A stretch of DNA of 64,000 bases. Source: an uncultured Pseudomonadales bacterium (GTDB lineage Bacteria > Pseudomonadota > Gammaproteobacteria > Pseudomonadales > Porticoccaceae). Under the pieces are notes generated by a model that worked only from the letters and a program-made list of their open reading frames with translations, searched no databases and had not been told where the DNA came from. The translations under genes were made by a program, and so were the position numbers. Below, piece after piece: positions 50,372 through 60,813 of this stretch. The stretch lies in NCBI GenBank assembly GCA_943846685.1, contig OX044363.1:1468001-1532000 (forward strand). The letters run 5' to 3'. Within the stretch, counting starts at the first letter, position 1; each line of letters starts with the position of its first letter.

Positions 50372-50432
50372 AATTATTCTCAGTTTTTTACCATTGTAAA
50401 TGAAACAGAGTTACAAAAAAGAGTGGAATTAA

Positions 50433-50441
50433 TGCTAAAAT
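50433..50441 (+). promoter_or_regulatory. Candidate extended -10 promoter of icd
   Basis: TGCTAAAAT (TG-n-TAAAAT) about 49 nt before the icd start is an extended -10 element. The -35 region (ACAAAA) is poor, as often with extended -10 promoters. Judged by eye only. Confidence 0.4.
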
Positions 50442-50489
50442 GCGGCCTTTCGGTAAAACTTTTACAAACCTTACAACCCTGCGGAGACA

Positions 50490-51746
50490 ATGATGGGATA
50501 CAAGCATATCCAGATTCCTCAATCTGGTGAAAAAATTACAGTAAATTCAGACTTTTCACTTAACGTTCCAAACCAACCGATCGTACCTTTTATTGAAGGT
50601 GATGGTATTGGTGTAGATATTACGCCGGTCATGATCAAGGTGATCGATGCCGCAGTCGAAAAAGCTTACGCTGGTGAAAAGAAAATCTCTTGGATGGAAG
50701 TTTACTGTGGCGAGAAAGCGGCAGAACTTTACGAAGGTGATTGGTTTCCCGCTGAGACGCTCGAAGCGGTTAAAGATTACGCAGTATCAATTAAAGGCCC
50801 ACTGACTACTCCTGTAGGCGGCGGCTTTCGTTCATTGAACGTAGCACTGCGTCAAGAGCTCGACCTGTTTGTCTGTCAGCGTCCAGTTCGCTGGTTTGAA
50901 GGTGTTCCTTCACCGGTTAAAGAGCCTAACAAAGTCGATATGTGCATCTTCCGTGAGAACTCAGAAGATATCTATGCAGGTATCGAGTGGAAAGCGGGTA
51001 CTGAAGAAGCCACTAAGGTTATCAAGTTCCTGCAGGAAGAGATGAGCGTTTCTAAGATCCGTTTTGACCAGAACTGTGGTATCGGTGTTAAGCCCGTATC
51101 AGAGCAGGGCACTAAACGTCTAGTGACTAAAGCGATTCAGTATGCAATCGACCAGAACAAGCCATCGGTAACACTTGTCCACAAGGGCAATATCATGAAG
51201 TTTACCGAAGGTGCTTTCTGCGACTGGGGCTATGAAGTTGCTGTAGAGCAGTTCGGTGCAACGCCTCTTGATGGCGGCCCATGGCACGTTATTAAGAACC
51301 CTAACACTGGCGAAGATATTGTGGTTAAAGATGTCATTGCCGATGCAATGTTGCAGCAGATTATCCTGCGTCCAGACGAGTACAGCGTACTGGCAACACT
51401 GAACCTGAATGGCGACTATATCTCTGATGCACTAGCCGCTCAGGTTGGCGGTATCGGTATTGCACCAGGTGCCAACCTGTCTGACGACGTAGCTATCTTT
51501 GAAGCGACTCACGGTACTGCACCTAAGTATGCTGGCCAAGATAAAGTAAACCCAGGTTCATTGATCCTTTCCGCTGAGATGATGTTACGTCATCTGGGTT
51601 GGGGTGATGCTGCTGATCTGGTGATCAAAGGTATTGAGGGTGCTATCAATGAAAAGAAAGTCACCTATGACTTTGAACGCCTGATGCCTGATGCAACATT
51701 GATGTCCTGTTCGCAGTTTGGCGATGTCATGATCGAAAATATGTAA
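50490..51746 (+). CDS. icd: NADP-dependent isocitrate dehydrogenase
   Basis: Icd turns isocitrate into 2-oxoglutarate and CO2 in the TCA cycle, and competes with isocitrate lyase. The 418-residue E. coli-like form has [15 protein letters not shown], whose Ser is the site that AceK phosphorylates in E. coli, [15 protein letters not shown], and [17 protein letters not shown] near the C-terminus. Two ATGs lie in tandem at 50490 and 50493; with GGAG just upstream, the second has the better spacing, so the true start may be 50493. A terminator follows. Confidence 0.97.
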   Translation: MMGYKHIQIPQSGEKITVNSDFSLNVPNQPIVPFIEGDGIGVDITPVMIKVIDAAVEKAYAGEKKISWMEVYCGEKAAELYEGDWFPAETLEAVKDYAVSIKGPLTTPVGGGFRSLNVALRQELDLFVCQRPVRWFEGVPSPVKEPNKVDMCIFRENSEDIYAGIEWKAGTEEATKVIKFLQEEMSVSKIRFDQNCGIGVKPVSEQGTKRLVTKAIQYAIDQNKPSVTLVHKGNIMKFTEGAFCDWGYEVAVEQFGATPLDGGPWHVIKNPNTGEDIVVKDVIADAMLQQIILRPDEYSVLATLNLNGDYISDALAAQVGGIGIAPGANLSDDVAIFEATHGTAPKYAGQDKVNPGSLILSAEMMLRHLGWGDAADLVIKGIEGAINEKKVTYDFERLMPDATLMSCSQFGDVMIENM

Positions 51747-51784
51747 GAGTTCCAACTTACATAAGATCAGAATGCAACAACGTT

Positions 51785-51816
51785 AAAAAAACCCGGTCTT
51801 AGGATCGGGTTTTTTT
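51785..51816 (+). terminator. Terminator after icd
   Basis: ACCCG (51791-51795) pairs with CGGGT (51806-51810) around the loop GTCTTAGGAT. The stem is extended by an A run on the left, and a T run follows. A typical intrinsic terminator about 40 nt after the icd stop. Confidence 0.85.
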
Positions 51817-51898
51817 ATGTCTGTCATCTGCTACAGCTGATGATCTGATGTAAGATAGAGTTCGTAACTTAAATGTAATCCACTTGGCAAAAAAATTA

Positions 51899-52243
51899 AT
51901 GAGCGACAAAATAAATACACCAGATTGGCAACATGACAGCCATACAGTGGTCGAAGAGGAAAGGCCAAAATTAAAGAAGCCTTCACTGTATAAAGTAGTT
52001 CTATTAAACGATGACTACACCCCAATGGAATTTGTAGTTGAGTTACTAGAACTGTTTTTTGGACAGACGCGTGAATCTGCAACGCGCATCATGTTAAGCA
52101 TTCATACCGAAGGAAAGGGTGTCTGTGGCATCTATACACAAGATGTAGCAGAGACTAAAGCGGGCATAGTTAATCAGTATTCGAGGGACCACCAGCATCC
52201 GCTTTTATGTGAAATTGAACCCTGTAACGACGAAGAAGAGTAA
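51899..52243 (+). CDS. clpS: ATP-dependent Clp protease adaptor ClpS
   Basis: ClpS binds N-terminal Leu, Phe, Tyr and Trp residues and delivers such proteins to ClpAP. The 114-residue protein has [16 protein letters not shown] (about residues 34-49), which carries the ClpA and N-degron contacts, and [11 protein letters not shown] near residue 75. The ATG at 51899 is chosen over a TTG five codons upstream. clpA follows 6 nt later. The transferases that make N-degrons, bpt and aat, lie just downstream at 54999-56549. Confidence 0.94.
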   Translation: MSDKINTPDWQHDSHTVVEEERPKLKKPSLYKVVLLNDDYTPMEFVVELLELFFGQTRESATRIMLSIHTEGKGVCGIYTQDVAETKAGIVNQYSRDHQHPLLCEIEPCNDEEE

Positions 52244-52249
52244 ATAATC

Positions 52250-54526
52250 ATGCTAAGTAGAGAACTCGAAGTCACCCTCAATCTCGCGTTTAAAAGTGCC
52301 CGTGACAAACGTCACGAATTTATGACTGTTGAACACCTGCTTTTAGCCCTTTTAGATGACGCCTCAGCCTCCAGCGTACTCAAAGCCTGTGGTGCTGATA
52401 TTAGTGTTCTCAGGCAGGATCTAGTTGAGTTTGTCGACTCGACTACACCGACTATTGGTGAAGCTCAACTCGAGCAAGAAACACAGCCTACTCACGGTTT
52501 TCAACGGGTACTGCAGCGCGCTGTTTTTCAGGTAAATTCTGCCAACCACAGCGAAGTGGTCGGTGCTAACGTTATCGTCGCCATCTTTAGTGAGCAGGAA
52601 AGTCAGGCTGTTTACTTCTTGCGCCTGCAAAATGTCGCGCGTATTGATGTCGTTAACTATATCTCTCACGGCATTTCCAAGTATGTTGATCAGCCGGAAC
52701 ACAGCAGCGAAGAGAACAGCGATACCAACGAGAGCACAACAGAAGCCGAGTCTCAAGAAGAAAGCCTGCTCAGCCAGTTCTCGACCAATCTCAATGAACT
52801 GGCTATTCAGGGGGAAACTGATCCGCTAGTAGGCCGTGCCGCTGAAGTTGAAAGAGTCAGCCAGATTCTGGTTCGTCGACGCAAAAACAATCCGCTGTTA
52901 GTTGGTGAATCCGGTGTAGGTAAAACCGCTATCGCCGAAGGGTTGGCCAAATTAATTGTTGAGGGCGATGTGCCTGAGCCCATGTTAGGCAGCACCGTTT
53001 ACTCACTGGATATGGGTGGCTTGCTAGCCGGAACCAAATACCGCGGCGATTTTGAAAAACGCCTTAAAGGCATTATTGCTGAGCTGGGCAAACGTGAGAA
53101 GTCGATACTTTTTATCGATGAAATCCACACCATTATTGGTGCTGGCGCAGCCTCAGGCGGCGTAATGGACGCCTCTAATCTTCTTAAACCACTGCTCTCA
53201 TCCGGCAAGTTGCGCTGTTTCGGCTCGACAACTTATCAGGAGTATCGCGGTATCTTTGAGAAAGATCAGGCGCTCTCTCGTCGCTTCCAAAAGATTGATG
53301 TGGCCGAGCCTAGCGTCGATGAGACCTATAAGATCCTCAAAGGTCTAAAGTCGCGCTTTGAAGAGCATCACGACCTGAAATTTACCAATCCTGCGTTAAA
53401 GGTTGCTGCGGAATTAGCCGCCAAGCATATCAACGATCGCTTTTTACCCGACAAGGCTATTGATGTAATTGATGAAGCCGGTGCCTACCAGCGACTTCAG
53501 CCAGCCTCAAAGCGTAAAAAGTCTATTGGTGTTAGTGATATCGAACTGGTTATCTCAAAGATCGCGCGAATTCCGGCAAAGAGCGTTTCTAGCTCGGATA
53601 AAGAGCAGCTTAAAGGCCTTGCTGATAAGTTGAAGATGGTGGTATTCGGTCAAGATCTGGCCATTGATGCACTCTCTACCTCGATTAAAATGGCCCGAGC
53701 CGGTCTACGTGAGGGCACCAAGCCAATCGGCAGTTTTCTATTTGCCGGACCAACAGGTGTGGGTAAAACTGAAGTCAGTCGCCAGTTATCAAATATTCTC
53801 GGTATTGAGCTGGTGCGCTTTGATATGTCTGAATATATGGAACGCCACACGGTATCGCGTTTAATTGGCGCACCTCCAGGCTATGTTGGCTACGATCAGG
53901 GTGGTCTGTTAACTGAAGCGGTCAATAAGCATCCTCATTCAGTCATTTTGCTCGATGAAGTTGAAAAGGCCCATCCCGATGTTTTCAATCTGCTACTGCA
54001 GGTAATGGATCACGGTACCCTGACCGACAATAATGGCCGCAAAGCTGACTTCCGCAATGTGATTTTGATTATGACCACCAATGCCGGTGCTGAACTGATG
54101 AGCCGCTCTTCGATTGGCTTTGCTACTCAGGACCATCGCACCGATGGTATGGAAGCGATCAAGAAAATGTTTACTCCGGAATTTCGCAACCGTCTGGACA
54201 GTATTGTGCAGTTTGGCGAACTGACCATGGATGTAATCACCACCGTAGTGGATAAGTTCCTGGTTCAGTTGCAGGGGCAGCTCGACAGCAAAAAGGTCTT
54301 TCTGGAAATCGACGATGAAGCCCGTCAGTGGCTCGCCGAAAATGGCTTTGATGCAAAAATGGGTGCACGCCCAATGGAGCGTCTGCTTCAGGAGAAAATT
54401 AAGAAGCCACTGGCTGAGGAAGTGCTGTTTGGTAGTTTGTCAGAAAAGGGCGGTACAGCCTTTGTCAGCGTTGAAGATGGTGAACTGACTGTTCGCACAG
54501 AGGCCGAGTTGGTTGTTAGCCACTGA
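52250..54526 (+). CDS. clpA: ATP-dependent Clp protease ATP-binding subunit ClpA
   Basis: ClpA is the AAA+ unfoldase that feeds proteins into ClpP. The 758-residue length is right. The N-domain spans about residues 1-145. Domain one has Walker A GESGVGKTA and SILFIDEIHTIIGAGAASGG; domain two has Walker A GPTGVGKTE, PPGYVGYDQGG, and VILLDEVEKAHPDVF. The ClpP loop (IGF/L-type tripeptide) lies near SSIGFATQ. It starts 6 nt after clpS. It ends in a strong terminator shared with infA. Confidence 0.97.
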   Translation: MLSRELEVTLNLAFKSARDKRHEFMTVEHLLLALLDDASASSVLKACGADISVLRQDLVEFVDSTTPTIGEAQLEQETQPTHGFQRVLQRAVFQVNSANHSEVVGANVIVAIFSEQESQAVYFLRLQNVARIDVVNYISHGISKYVDQPEHSSEENSDTNESTTEAESQEESLLSQFSTNLNELAIQGETDPLVGRAAEVERVSQILVRRRKNNPLLVGESGVGKTAIAEGLAKLIVEGDVPEPMLGSTVYSLDMGGLLAGTKYRGDFEKRLKGIIAELGKREKSILFIDEIHTIIGAGAASGGVMDASNLLKPLLSSGKLRCFGSTTYQEYRGIFEKDQALSRRFQKIDVAEPSVDETYKILKGLKSRFEEHHDLKFTNPALKVAAELAAKHINDRFLPDKAIDVIDEAGAYQRLQPASKRKKSIGVSDIELVISKIARIPAKSVSSSDKEQLKGLADKLKMVVFGQDLAIDALSTSIKMARAGLREGTKPIGSFLFAGPTGVGKTEVSRQLSNILGIELVRFDMSEYMERHTVSRLIGAPPGYVGYDQGGLLTEAVNKHPHSVILLDEVEKAHPDVFNLLLQVMDHGTLTDNNGRKADFRNVILIMTTNAGAELMSRSSIGFATQDHRTDGMEAIKKMFTPEFRNRLDSIVQFGELTMDVITTVVDKFLVQLQGQLDSKKVFLEIDDEARQWLAENGFDAKMGARPMERLLQEKIKKPLAEEVLFGSLSEKGGTAFVSVEDGELTVRTEAELVVSH

Positions 54527-54575
54527 TTAGTTGGCCAAAATTAGTTGGCCAAAAATAGCGACGACCCAAAAAACT

Positions 54576-54624
54576 AAACCGCCGAAAGGAATCCCATTGA
54601 ATAAGGGATTCCTTTCGGCGGTTT
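54576..54624 (+). terminator. Strong bidirectional terminator between clpA and infA
   Basis: A perfect 20-bp stem, arms 54576-54595 and 54605-54624, begins AAACCGCCG and closes on a 9-nt loop. T residues follow on both strands. It lies between the converging clpA (plus) and infA (minus) genes, and is the strongest hairpin in the window. Confidence 0.9.
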
Positions 54625-54668
54625 CTTTTGTGCTTTGTGCTTTTTTTAAAACAAGCTAAGAGCGAATA

Positions 54669-54887
54669 CTAGCGCTCTCTAAAGGTAATGCGACCCTTAG
54701 TTAGGTCATAGGGAGTCATCTCAACCTTGACCTTGTCACCCGTAAGAATACGGATGTAGTGTTTGCGCATCTTGCCAGAAATATGAGCAATGATAACGTG
54801 GTCATTTTCCAGTTTTACGCGGAAAGTGGTGTTAGGAAGGGTGTCAATAACCTCTCCATCAAATTCAATGTGGTCTTCTTTCGCCAT
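54669..54887 (-). CDS. infA: Translation initiation factor IF-1
   Basis: IF-1 is a small OB-fold protein that binds the 30S A site during initiation. The 72-residue length is exact for the family. [30 protein letters not shown] and YDLTKGRI are nearly universal blocks. It is on the minus strand, facing clpA through the shared terminator, with bpt 111 nt upstream. Confidence 0.97.
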   Translation of the reverse strand: MAKEDHIEFDGEVIDTLPNTTFRVKLENDHVIIAHISGKMRKHYIRILTGDKVKVEMTPYDLTKGRITFRER

Positions 54888-54998
54888 AAGCTTAATTATT
54901 GCCTGTCAAATAAGAGTATCTATTAAGTTTTGTCTGCCTAAACAGCGCTGTTTGTAAAAGCGCGGCAAGTTTGCCCTAAAACGCCGCGCATAGCAAAG

Positions 54999-55721
54999 TC
55001 AATCGGCCAACTGCCAGTTATTGCCGCGGTAAAACTCCAGTGGACGATAGTTGGTTTTGTACTTCATCTTTGCGCAATCGGCGATCCAGTAACCTAAATA
55101 GAGATAATCCAGCTCTAACTGCTGAGCCATTCTAATCTCATAAAGCACTGCTAGATTACCCAGTCCGCGGTCGCTGTAGAGGGGGTCAAAGTAGGTGTAG
55201 ATGGCGGAAACACCGTTAATGAGAATATCCACAACGGCACAGCCAATCAGCTTGCCCGCCAAGCGGAACTCAAGAAACCGCGTCGACTGCCAAGGGTTGC
55301 CAAGAAAGTCTTCAAACTGCTTTCGAAACGGCGGGTACATATCGCCATCTTTGTGGCGCTCATTGATATAACGGGCATAGAGAGGGAAGTGCTCATCAAT
55401 ATTAAGCACATCGAGCTGCTCAATGGTAATATCAGCATTCTTCTTCCAGCAGCGCTTCTGGCTGCGACTCTCTTTAAAACTTGCCACCGGTACCCGAGCC
55501 GGAACACAGGCATTGCACTGGGCACACATGGGCGCATAGAGGTAGGGGCCGCTGCGACGAAAGCCCATAGAGGTCATTTTTGAGTAGAGCTGGGTATCTA
55601 TATTTAGCTCTGGATCGACAAAGGCTGTGGTTGAGCGCCGCCCCTGCAGATAGCTGCAATCGTGAGGCTCCGTCAGGCACAGCTTTATGGTGCCCATATC
55701 TGGTGATATATCTCGGGTCAT
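54999..55721 (-). CDS. bpt: Aspartate/glutamate leucyltransferase Bpt (arginyltransferase family)
   Basis: Bpt adds Leu from Leu-tRNA to proteins starting with Asp or Glu, making N-degrons for ClpS. The 240-residue protein has the Cys-rich N-terminal signature CAQCNACVPARV and the earlier Cys in PHDCSYL. YTYFDPLYSDRGLG and YLGYWIADCAKMKYK are later family blocks. Bacterial proteins of this size in gammaproteobacteria are Bpt rather than eukaryotic-type Ate. It lies between aat and infA in the conserved order. Confidence 0.93.
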   Translation of the reverse strand: MTRDISPDMGTIKLCLTEPHDCSYLQGRRSTTAFVDPELNIDTQLYSKMTSMGFRRSGPYLYAPMCAQCNACVPARVPVASFKESRSQKRCWKKNADITIEQLDVLNIDEHFPLYARYINERHKDGDMYPPFRKQFEDFLGNPWQSTRFLEFRLAGKLIGCAVVDILINGVSAIYTYFDPLYSDRGLGNLAVLYEIRMAQQLELDYLYLGYWIADCAKMKYKTNYRPLEFYRGNNWQLAD

Positions 55722-55829
55722 TAAATACTAACCATTTCCTTTAAGCGGTTTTAACGCTTGATAGCGAGTGTAAGAACTTAAGGTTAGTTGACTGCATGCA
55801 GATAAACAACGCTGACTTGAGGTTAACTA

Positions 55830-56549
55830 TTACCAGCAATATTCCAGCCTTTGCGGGTTATCCACCGTGCCGAAATAACTCCAGCTCAGTTGCCTGTCGC
55901 GGCCGCTGTGCAAACCCTTTAAAAAAAACTCTCTGCTTAGAGGCTCTGCACCCAAACTCAGTAGATGAGGGTTAACCAGTTGGCAGTCAATAAGCTCAAG
56001 TCCGGATTCTGCTCCCCAGCGGCATAGATGGGCCATAGCAATTTTTGAGGCATCGGCACTGCGACTAAACATCGACTCACCACAAAATAGATTGCCCACC
56101 GCAAGTCCATAGAGACCGCCGATCAATACATCGTCGCGCCAAACCTCCACCGAGTGGGCATAGCCTTGGTAATGAAGTTGGATATAGGCCTCTGTCATCT
56201 CTTCGGTAATCCAGGTGCCGCCTTCCATATCACGAGGATCACTACAGGCATTGATAACCGATTCAAAGGCGCTATTGGTGGTCACCGAGTAATCTTTGCG
56301 ACGCAGTGATTTGCCGAGACTTTTTGAGCAGTGAAACTGAGCGGGATTGAGCACGCAGCGAGTGGCGGGGCTCCACCAAAGGATTGGATCATCATCCTGA
56401 TACCAGGGAAAGATTCCCTGACGATAGGCCGATAAAAGAGTGGGCGGGAAGAGATTGCCACCGGCAGCCAGAAGTCCATCTGGCTCTGCCAGTGCGTTGC
56501 GAGGATCCGGAAACTGGGGATCCTCTAGATCAAGCAGTGGAATCTGCAT
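55830..56549 (-). CDS. aat: Leucyl/phenylalanyl-tRNA-protein transferase
   Basis: Aat attaches Leu or Phe to proteins starting with Lys or Arg, a primary step of the N-degron pathway. The 239-residue protein shows FPDPRNALAEPDGLLAAGGN, FPWYQDDDPILWWSPATRCVL, and GGLYGLAVGNLFCGESMFS. It lies 18 nt downstream of trxB and upstream of bpt. Confidence 0.96.
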   Translation of the reverse strand: MQIPLLDLEDPQFPDPRNALAEPDGLLAAGGNLFPPTLLSAYRQGIFPWYQDDDPILWWSPATRCVLNPAQFHCSKSLGKSLRRKDYSVTTNSAFESVINACSDPRDMEGGTWITEEMTEAYIQLHYQGYAHSVEVWRDDVLIGGLYGLAVGNLFCGESMFSRSADASKIAMAHLCRWGAESGLELIDCQLVNPHLLSLGAEPLSREFFLKGLHSGRDRQLSWSYFGTVDNPQRLEYCW

Positions 56550-56567
56550 TCCCGTTTGCCCTGAGGT

Positions 56568-57554
<987 letters not shown>

Positions 57555-57743
57555 TCATGGTGACAAAATAGGGCGCTATCATAATCAATACTTTGATGAG
57601 GACATATACCTTTTTTAACAAAGTTTTATAAAACAGTCCAAACGGGGCTTAAATTCGCTGTTTAAGCGGTAAAATTATTTAAAAGTTAATTAATAAGCCC
57701 GGCTCAAATATAGCTTTTAATTGTGAACCGGCTACAATTGACC

Positions 57744-57759
57744 CTGTTAAAAATAACAG
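57744..57759 (+). promoter_or_regulatory. LexA (SOS) box upstream of ftsK
   Basis: CTGTTAAAAATAACAG is a perfect CTGT-N8-ACAG palindrome with an AT-rich centre. It sits 12 nt before the TTG at 57771, and a candidate -35 (TTGACC, 57738-57743) abuts it. In E. coli ftsK is also SOS-controlled (dinH), so the context supports it strongly. Confidence 0.85.
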
Positions 57760-57770
57760 GGATTGACCCG

Positions 57771-60146
57771 TTGAGCACTGATAAAAAAAAGCAGCGAGAT
57801 TCTGCCTCTACACAGCTGAGTAAAAATGACAGCCGCAGCAAACGCTTGTTAGCTGAGGGCGCATTAATTGGTTGGATTGCTCTCTGCTCAATTCTGCTGT
57901 TGGCACTACTAAGCTACTCACCCGATGACCCTGGCTGGTCCCATACAGGTACAAGAGCAGAGATAAGCAATGCAGTGGGTCTCGCCGGTGCCTGGGTGGC
58001 GGATATCTTCTATGCCTTATTTGGTGTTATGGCCTATCTATTCCCAGCGCTACTGGCGGTTCGCGCCACACAAATACTCAGAAACTATATTCTCCGTGAA
58101 GCGGAACCCTTTGATTCGGTGACCTTCACCCTGCGTGTTATCGGTTTTATATTAGTGATGATCAGTGCCACCTCACTGGCCAATATCCAATATGCCGAAG
58201 TTCACAACAGCTATCCGTTTGGGGTTGGCGGCATACTCGGCAATAAGATCGGCGATGCCACCATAGCTGTGTTTAGCTATGTCGGCAGTACCTTAATTCT
58301 GCTATCGCTGTTTTTGTTTGGCCTTACTGTATTTGTCGATATTTCATGGATTGCCCTAATTGATCGTCTCGGTATTATTGCTATAAACCTCTCCAATGCA
58401 GCCCGCAGCAAATTCACTGAATGGCAGCTGGCGCGCAAAGAGAAAGCCAAGGCTCGCGAAGCCACCATGGAGCGACAGGTCAAAGTTGACATAGAGACCA
58501 AAGCGAAAAAGTTCCGAACCCCACCGGCTATCCAGACACCCAAGCCTAAGCCTGTGGTCAGCAAACGCATAGAGCGAGAGAAGCAACAGACGCTGTTTGA
58601 AGACACAGCCGTGATCGGCACATTGCCGCAGATCAACCTGCTTGACCCGGCTGACGACAACTCCGGCAGCGGCTATTCCGCCGATTCCCTCGAGCATCTA
58701 TCGCGCCTACTGGAACACAAACTCCTGGACTTTGGTATTAAAGCCGATGTGGTCGAGGTACTCCCTGGCCCAGTGGTAACCCGCTTTGAAATCCAGCCCG
58801 CCGCCGGCATTAAGGTTAGCCGTATCACCGGACTGGCCAAAGATCTGGCCCGCTCAATGGCAGTTATCAGCGTTCGAGTGGTTGAAGTGATCCCCGGAAA
58901 ATCTGTTGTCGGTATTGAAATACCCAATGAAAAACGCCAGATGGTTCGCCTTAGCGAAATCCTTTCATCGGAGGCTTACGACCGCTCCAGCTCGCCGGTC
59001 ACATTAGCCCTGGGTCATGATATTGCCGGTTCGCCGGTGGTTGCCGACCTCGGCCGTATGCCGCACTTGCTGGTAGCTGGTACAACCGGTTCCGGTAAGT
59101 CAGTCGGCATTAACACCATGCTCTTAAGCCTGCTGTTTAAAGCCTCACCGGAAGAAGTTAAGTTAATCCTTATCGATCCGAAGATGCTCGAACTCTCGGT
59201 ATACGATGGTATTCCGCACCTGTTAACGCCAGTCATTACCGATATGAAAGATGCCGCTAGCGGTCTGCGCTGGTGTGTTGGCGAGATGGAACGACGCTAT
59301 AAGCTAATGGCCGCCCTCGGCGTGCGTAATCTGGCGGGTTACAACCGCAAGATTGAAGATGCAATCAAAGCCGGCAACCCGATAACCGACCCGCTGTGGA
59401 CTTTTGATCCCTCTGAAGTGGGTTGGGACGGCACTGAAGAGCCACCGGAAGCACCAACGCTGGAAACACTGCCCTACATAGTGGTTGTGATCGATGAATT
59501 CGCCGATATGATGATGATTGTCGGCAAGAAAGTTGAACAGCTGATTGCCCGTATCGCGCAAAAAGCCCGAGCCGCAGGTATTCACTTAATACTGGCCACC
59601 CAGCGACCCTCGGTGGATGTTATTACCGGTCTGATCAAGGCTAACGTACCCACCCGAATCGCTTTTCAGGTTTCATCTAAAATTGACTCCCGCACTATTC
59701 TTGATCAGGGCGGTGCAGAGCAGCTTTTGGGTAATGGCGATATGCTTTACCTGCCACCGGGAACCAGTGTTCCGGAACGTGTTCACGGCGCCTTTGTCGA
59801 TGACCATGAAGTGCATAAAGTAGTTGCCGACTGGAAGCGTCGCGGCGAACCCAACTATCTCTCCGAAATCACTGATGAAGCAGCTGTCTCCAATATTGCT
59901 GTCCCCGGTTATAGCGGCAGCGAAGAGGGCGGTGAAGATGATGCCGAGTCAGACCCACTCTACGATGAAGCAGTCGCCTTTGTACTGGAGAGCCGCAAAG
60001 CCTCAATTTCATCGGTGCAGCGCAAGTTACGGGTCGGCTATAACCGTGCAGCCCGTCTTATTGAACAGATGGAAGCGAGCGGCGTGGTCAGCCCGATGAG
60101 CAGTAATGGCAGTCGTGAGATTTTGGCGTCCGGCGGTAGAGAATAG
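57771..60146 (+). CDS. ftsK: DNA translocase FtsK
   Basis: FtsK joins division to chromosome segregation: it pumps DNA at the septum and activates XerCD. This 791-residue protein has four membrane helices within the first 200 residues ([16 protein letters not shown] onward), a short basic linker, a motor with [12 protein letters not shown] (Walker A) and [11 protein letters not shown] (Walker B), and a C-terminal gamma winged helix ([20 protein letters not shown]) that reads KOPS sites. I prefer the TTG at 57771 ([10 protein letters not shown]) to the GTG at 57723: a LexA box lies between them and AGGGA (57758-57762) precedes the TTG. lolA begins 1 nt after the stop. Confidence 0.93.
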   Translation: MSTDKKKQRDSASTQLSKNDSRSKRLLAEGALIGWIALCSILLLALLSYSPDDPGWSHTGTRAEISNAVGLAGAWVADIFYALFGVMAYLFPALLAVRATQILRNYILREAEPFDSVTFTLRVIGFILVMISATSLANIQYAEVHNSYPFGVGGILGNKIGDATIAVFSYVGSTLILLSLFLFGLTVFVDISWIALIDRLGIIAINLSNAARSKFTEWQLARKEKAKAREATMERQVKVDIETKAKKFRTPPAIQTPKPKPVVSKRIEREKQQTLFEDTAVIGTLPQINLLDPADDNSGSGYSADSLEHLSRLLEHKLLDFGIKADVVEVLPGPVVTRFEIQPAAGIKVSRITGLAKDLARSMAVISVRVVEVIPGKSVVGIEIPNEKRQMVRLSEILSSEAYDRSSSPVTLALGHDIAGSPVVADLGRMPHLLVAGTTGSGKSVGINTMLLSLLFKASPEEVKLILIDPKMLELSVYDGIPHLLTPVITDMKDAASGLRWCVGEMERRYKLMAALGVRNLAGYNRKIEDAIKAGNPITDPLWTFDPSEVGWDGTEEPPEAPTLETLPYIVVVIDEFADMMMIVGKKVEQLIARIAQKARAAGIHLILATQRPSVDVITGLIKANVPTRIAFQVSSKIDSRTILDQGGAEQLLGNGDMLYLPPGTSVPERVHGAFVDDHEVHKVVADWKRRGEPNYLSEITDEAAVSNIAVPGYSGSEEGGEDDAESDPLYDEAVAFVLESRKASISSVQRKLRVGYNRAARLIEQMEASGVVSPMSSNGSREILASGGRE

Positions 60147-60147
60147 A

Positions 60148-60813
60148 ATGCTTAGCATTAGCAATCTGTTTGTTCAGCACTTTATTAAAATATCTATTAA
60201 AAGCTCGCTTTTAATGTTTGTTGTTGTCGCCTGCGGCAAACTTCAGGCAGCCGATAATGCCGAAGATGTTCTGGCGCTGCGTAACCTTCTAGAGCCTATA
60301 ACCGGTCTCTCAGCCCAGTTCACCCAACAGATAACCGATGCCGACGGCTTTGAGTTAGAATCCTCGAGCGGATTATTCCAAGTTTCGCAACCGGCCAAAT
60401 TGCACTGGCAGGTGATGCAGCCGATGCCGCAACAAATTATCTCCGATGGCATCAGCTTATGGATTTTTGATCCAGATCTTGAACAGGTTATTGTGCAACC
60501 GTTTAATCAGGATATTGCCGCAACACCGGCGATTCTCTTTTCTGGTGATCTTGAACAGCTCGATAAAGCCTATTTAATTGAAAAGCAATCCGCGGGTCAC
60601 TTTAAGCTTACGCCCGAGCGTGCCGGCAGTTTGTTTCGCAGCATGCAAATCACCTTTGTTGATAGGCAGCCAACCAGTATTACCTTAACGGACAATCTTC
60701 AGCAGACAACCAAAATCGACTTTAGCCAGCTGGAGATTAACCCGCCACTCTCTGCGGATCAGTTTGTTTTCCAAATCCCTGATGGGGTCGATGTTATTAA
60801 TAATGCCAACTGA
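60148..60813 (+). CDS. lolA: Outer membrane lipoprotein carrier protein LolA
   Basis: LolA carries lipoproteins across the periplasm from LolCDE to LolB. The ATG at 60148 gives 221 residues with a Sec signal peptide (SSLLMFVVVACGKLQAADN, cut after QAA). LSAQFTQQITDADG and SGLFQVSQPAKLHW are LolA signatures. It starts 1 nt after the ftsK stop, the usual ftsK-lolA order. Its last 11 nt overlap the rarA start. Confidence 0.94.
   Translation: MLSISNLFVQHFIKISIKSSLLMFVVVACGKLQAADNAEDVLALRNLLEPITGLSAQFTQQITDADGFELESSSGLFQVSQPAKLHWQVMQPMPQQIISDGISLWIFDPDLEQVIVQPFNQDIAATPAILFSGDLEQLDKAYLIEKQSAGHFKLTPERAGSLFRSMQITFVDRQPTSITLTDNLQQTTKIDFSQLEINPPLSADQFVFQIPDGVDVINNAN

Noticed and set aside
57723..57770. 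GTG start of ftsK at 57723
   Set aside because: No ribosome binding site before it, and it would put the LexA box and its promoter inside the gene. The TTG at 57771 has a better AGGGA.
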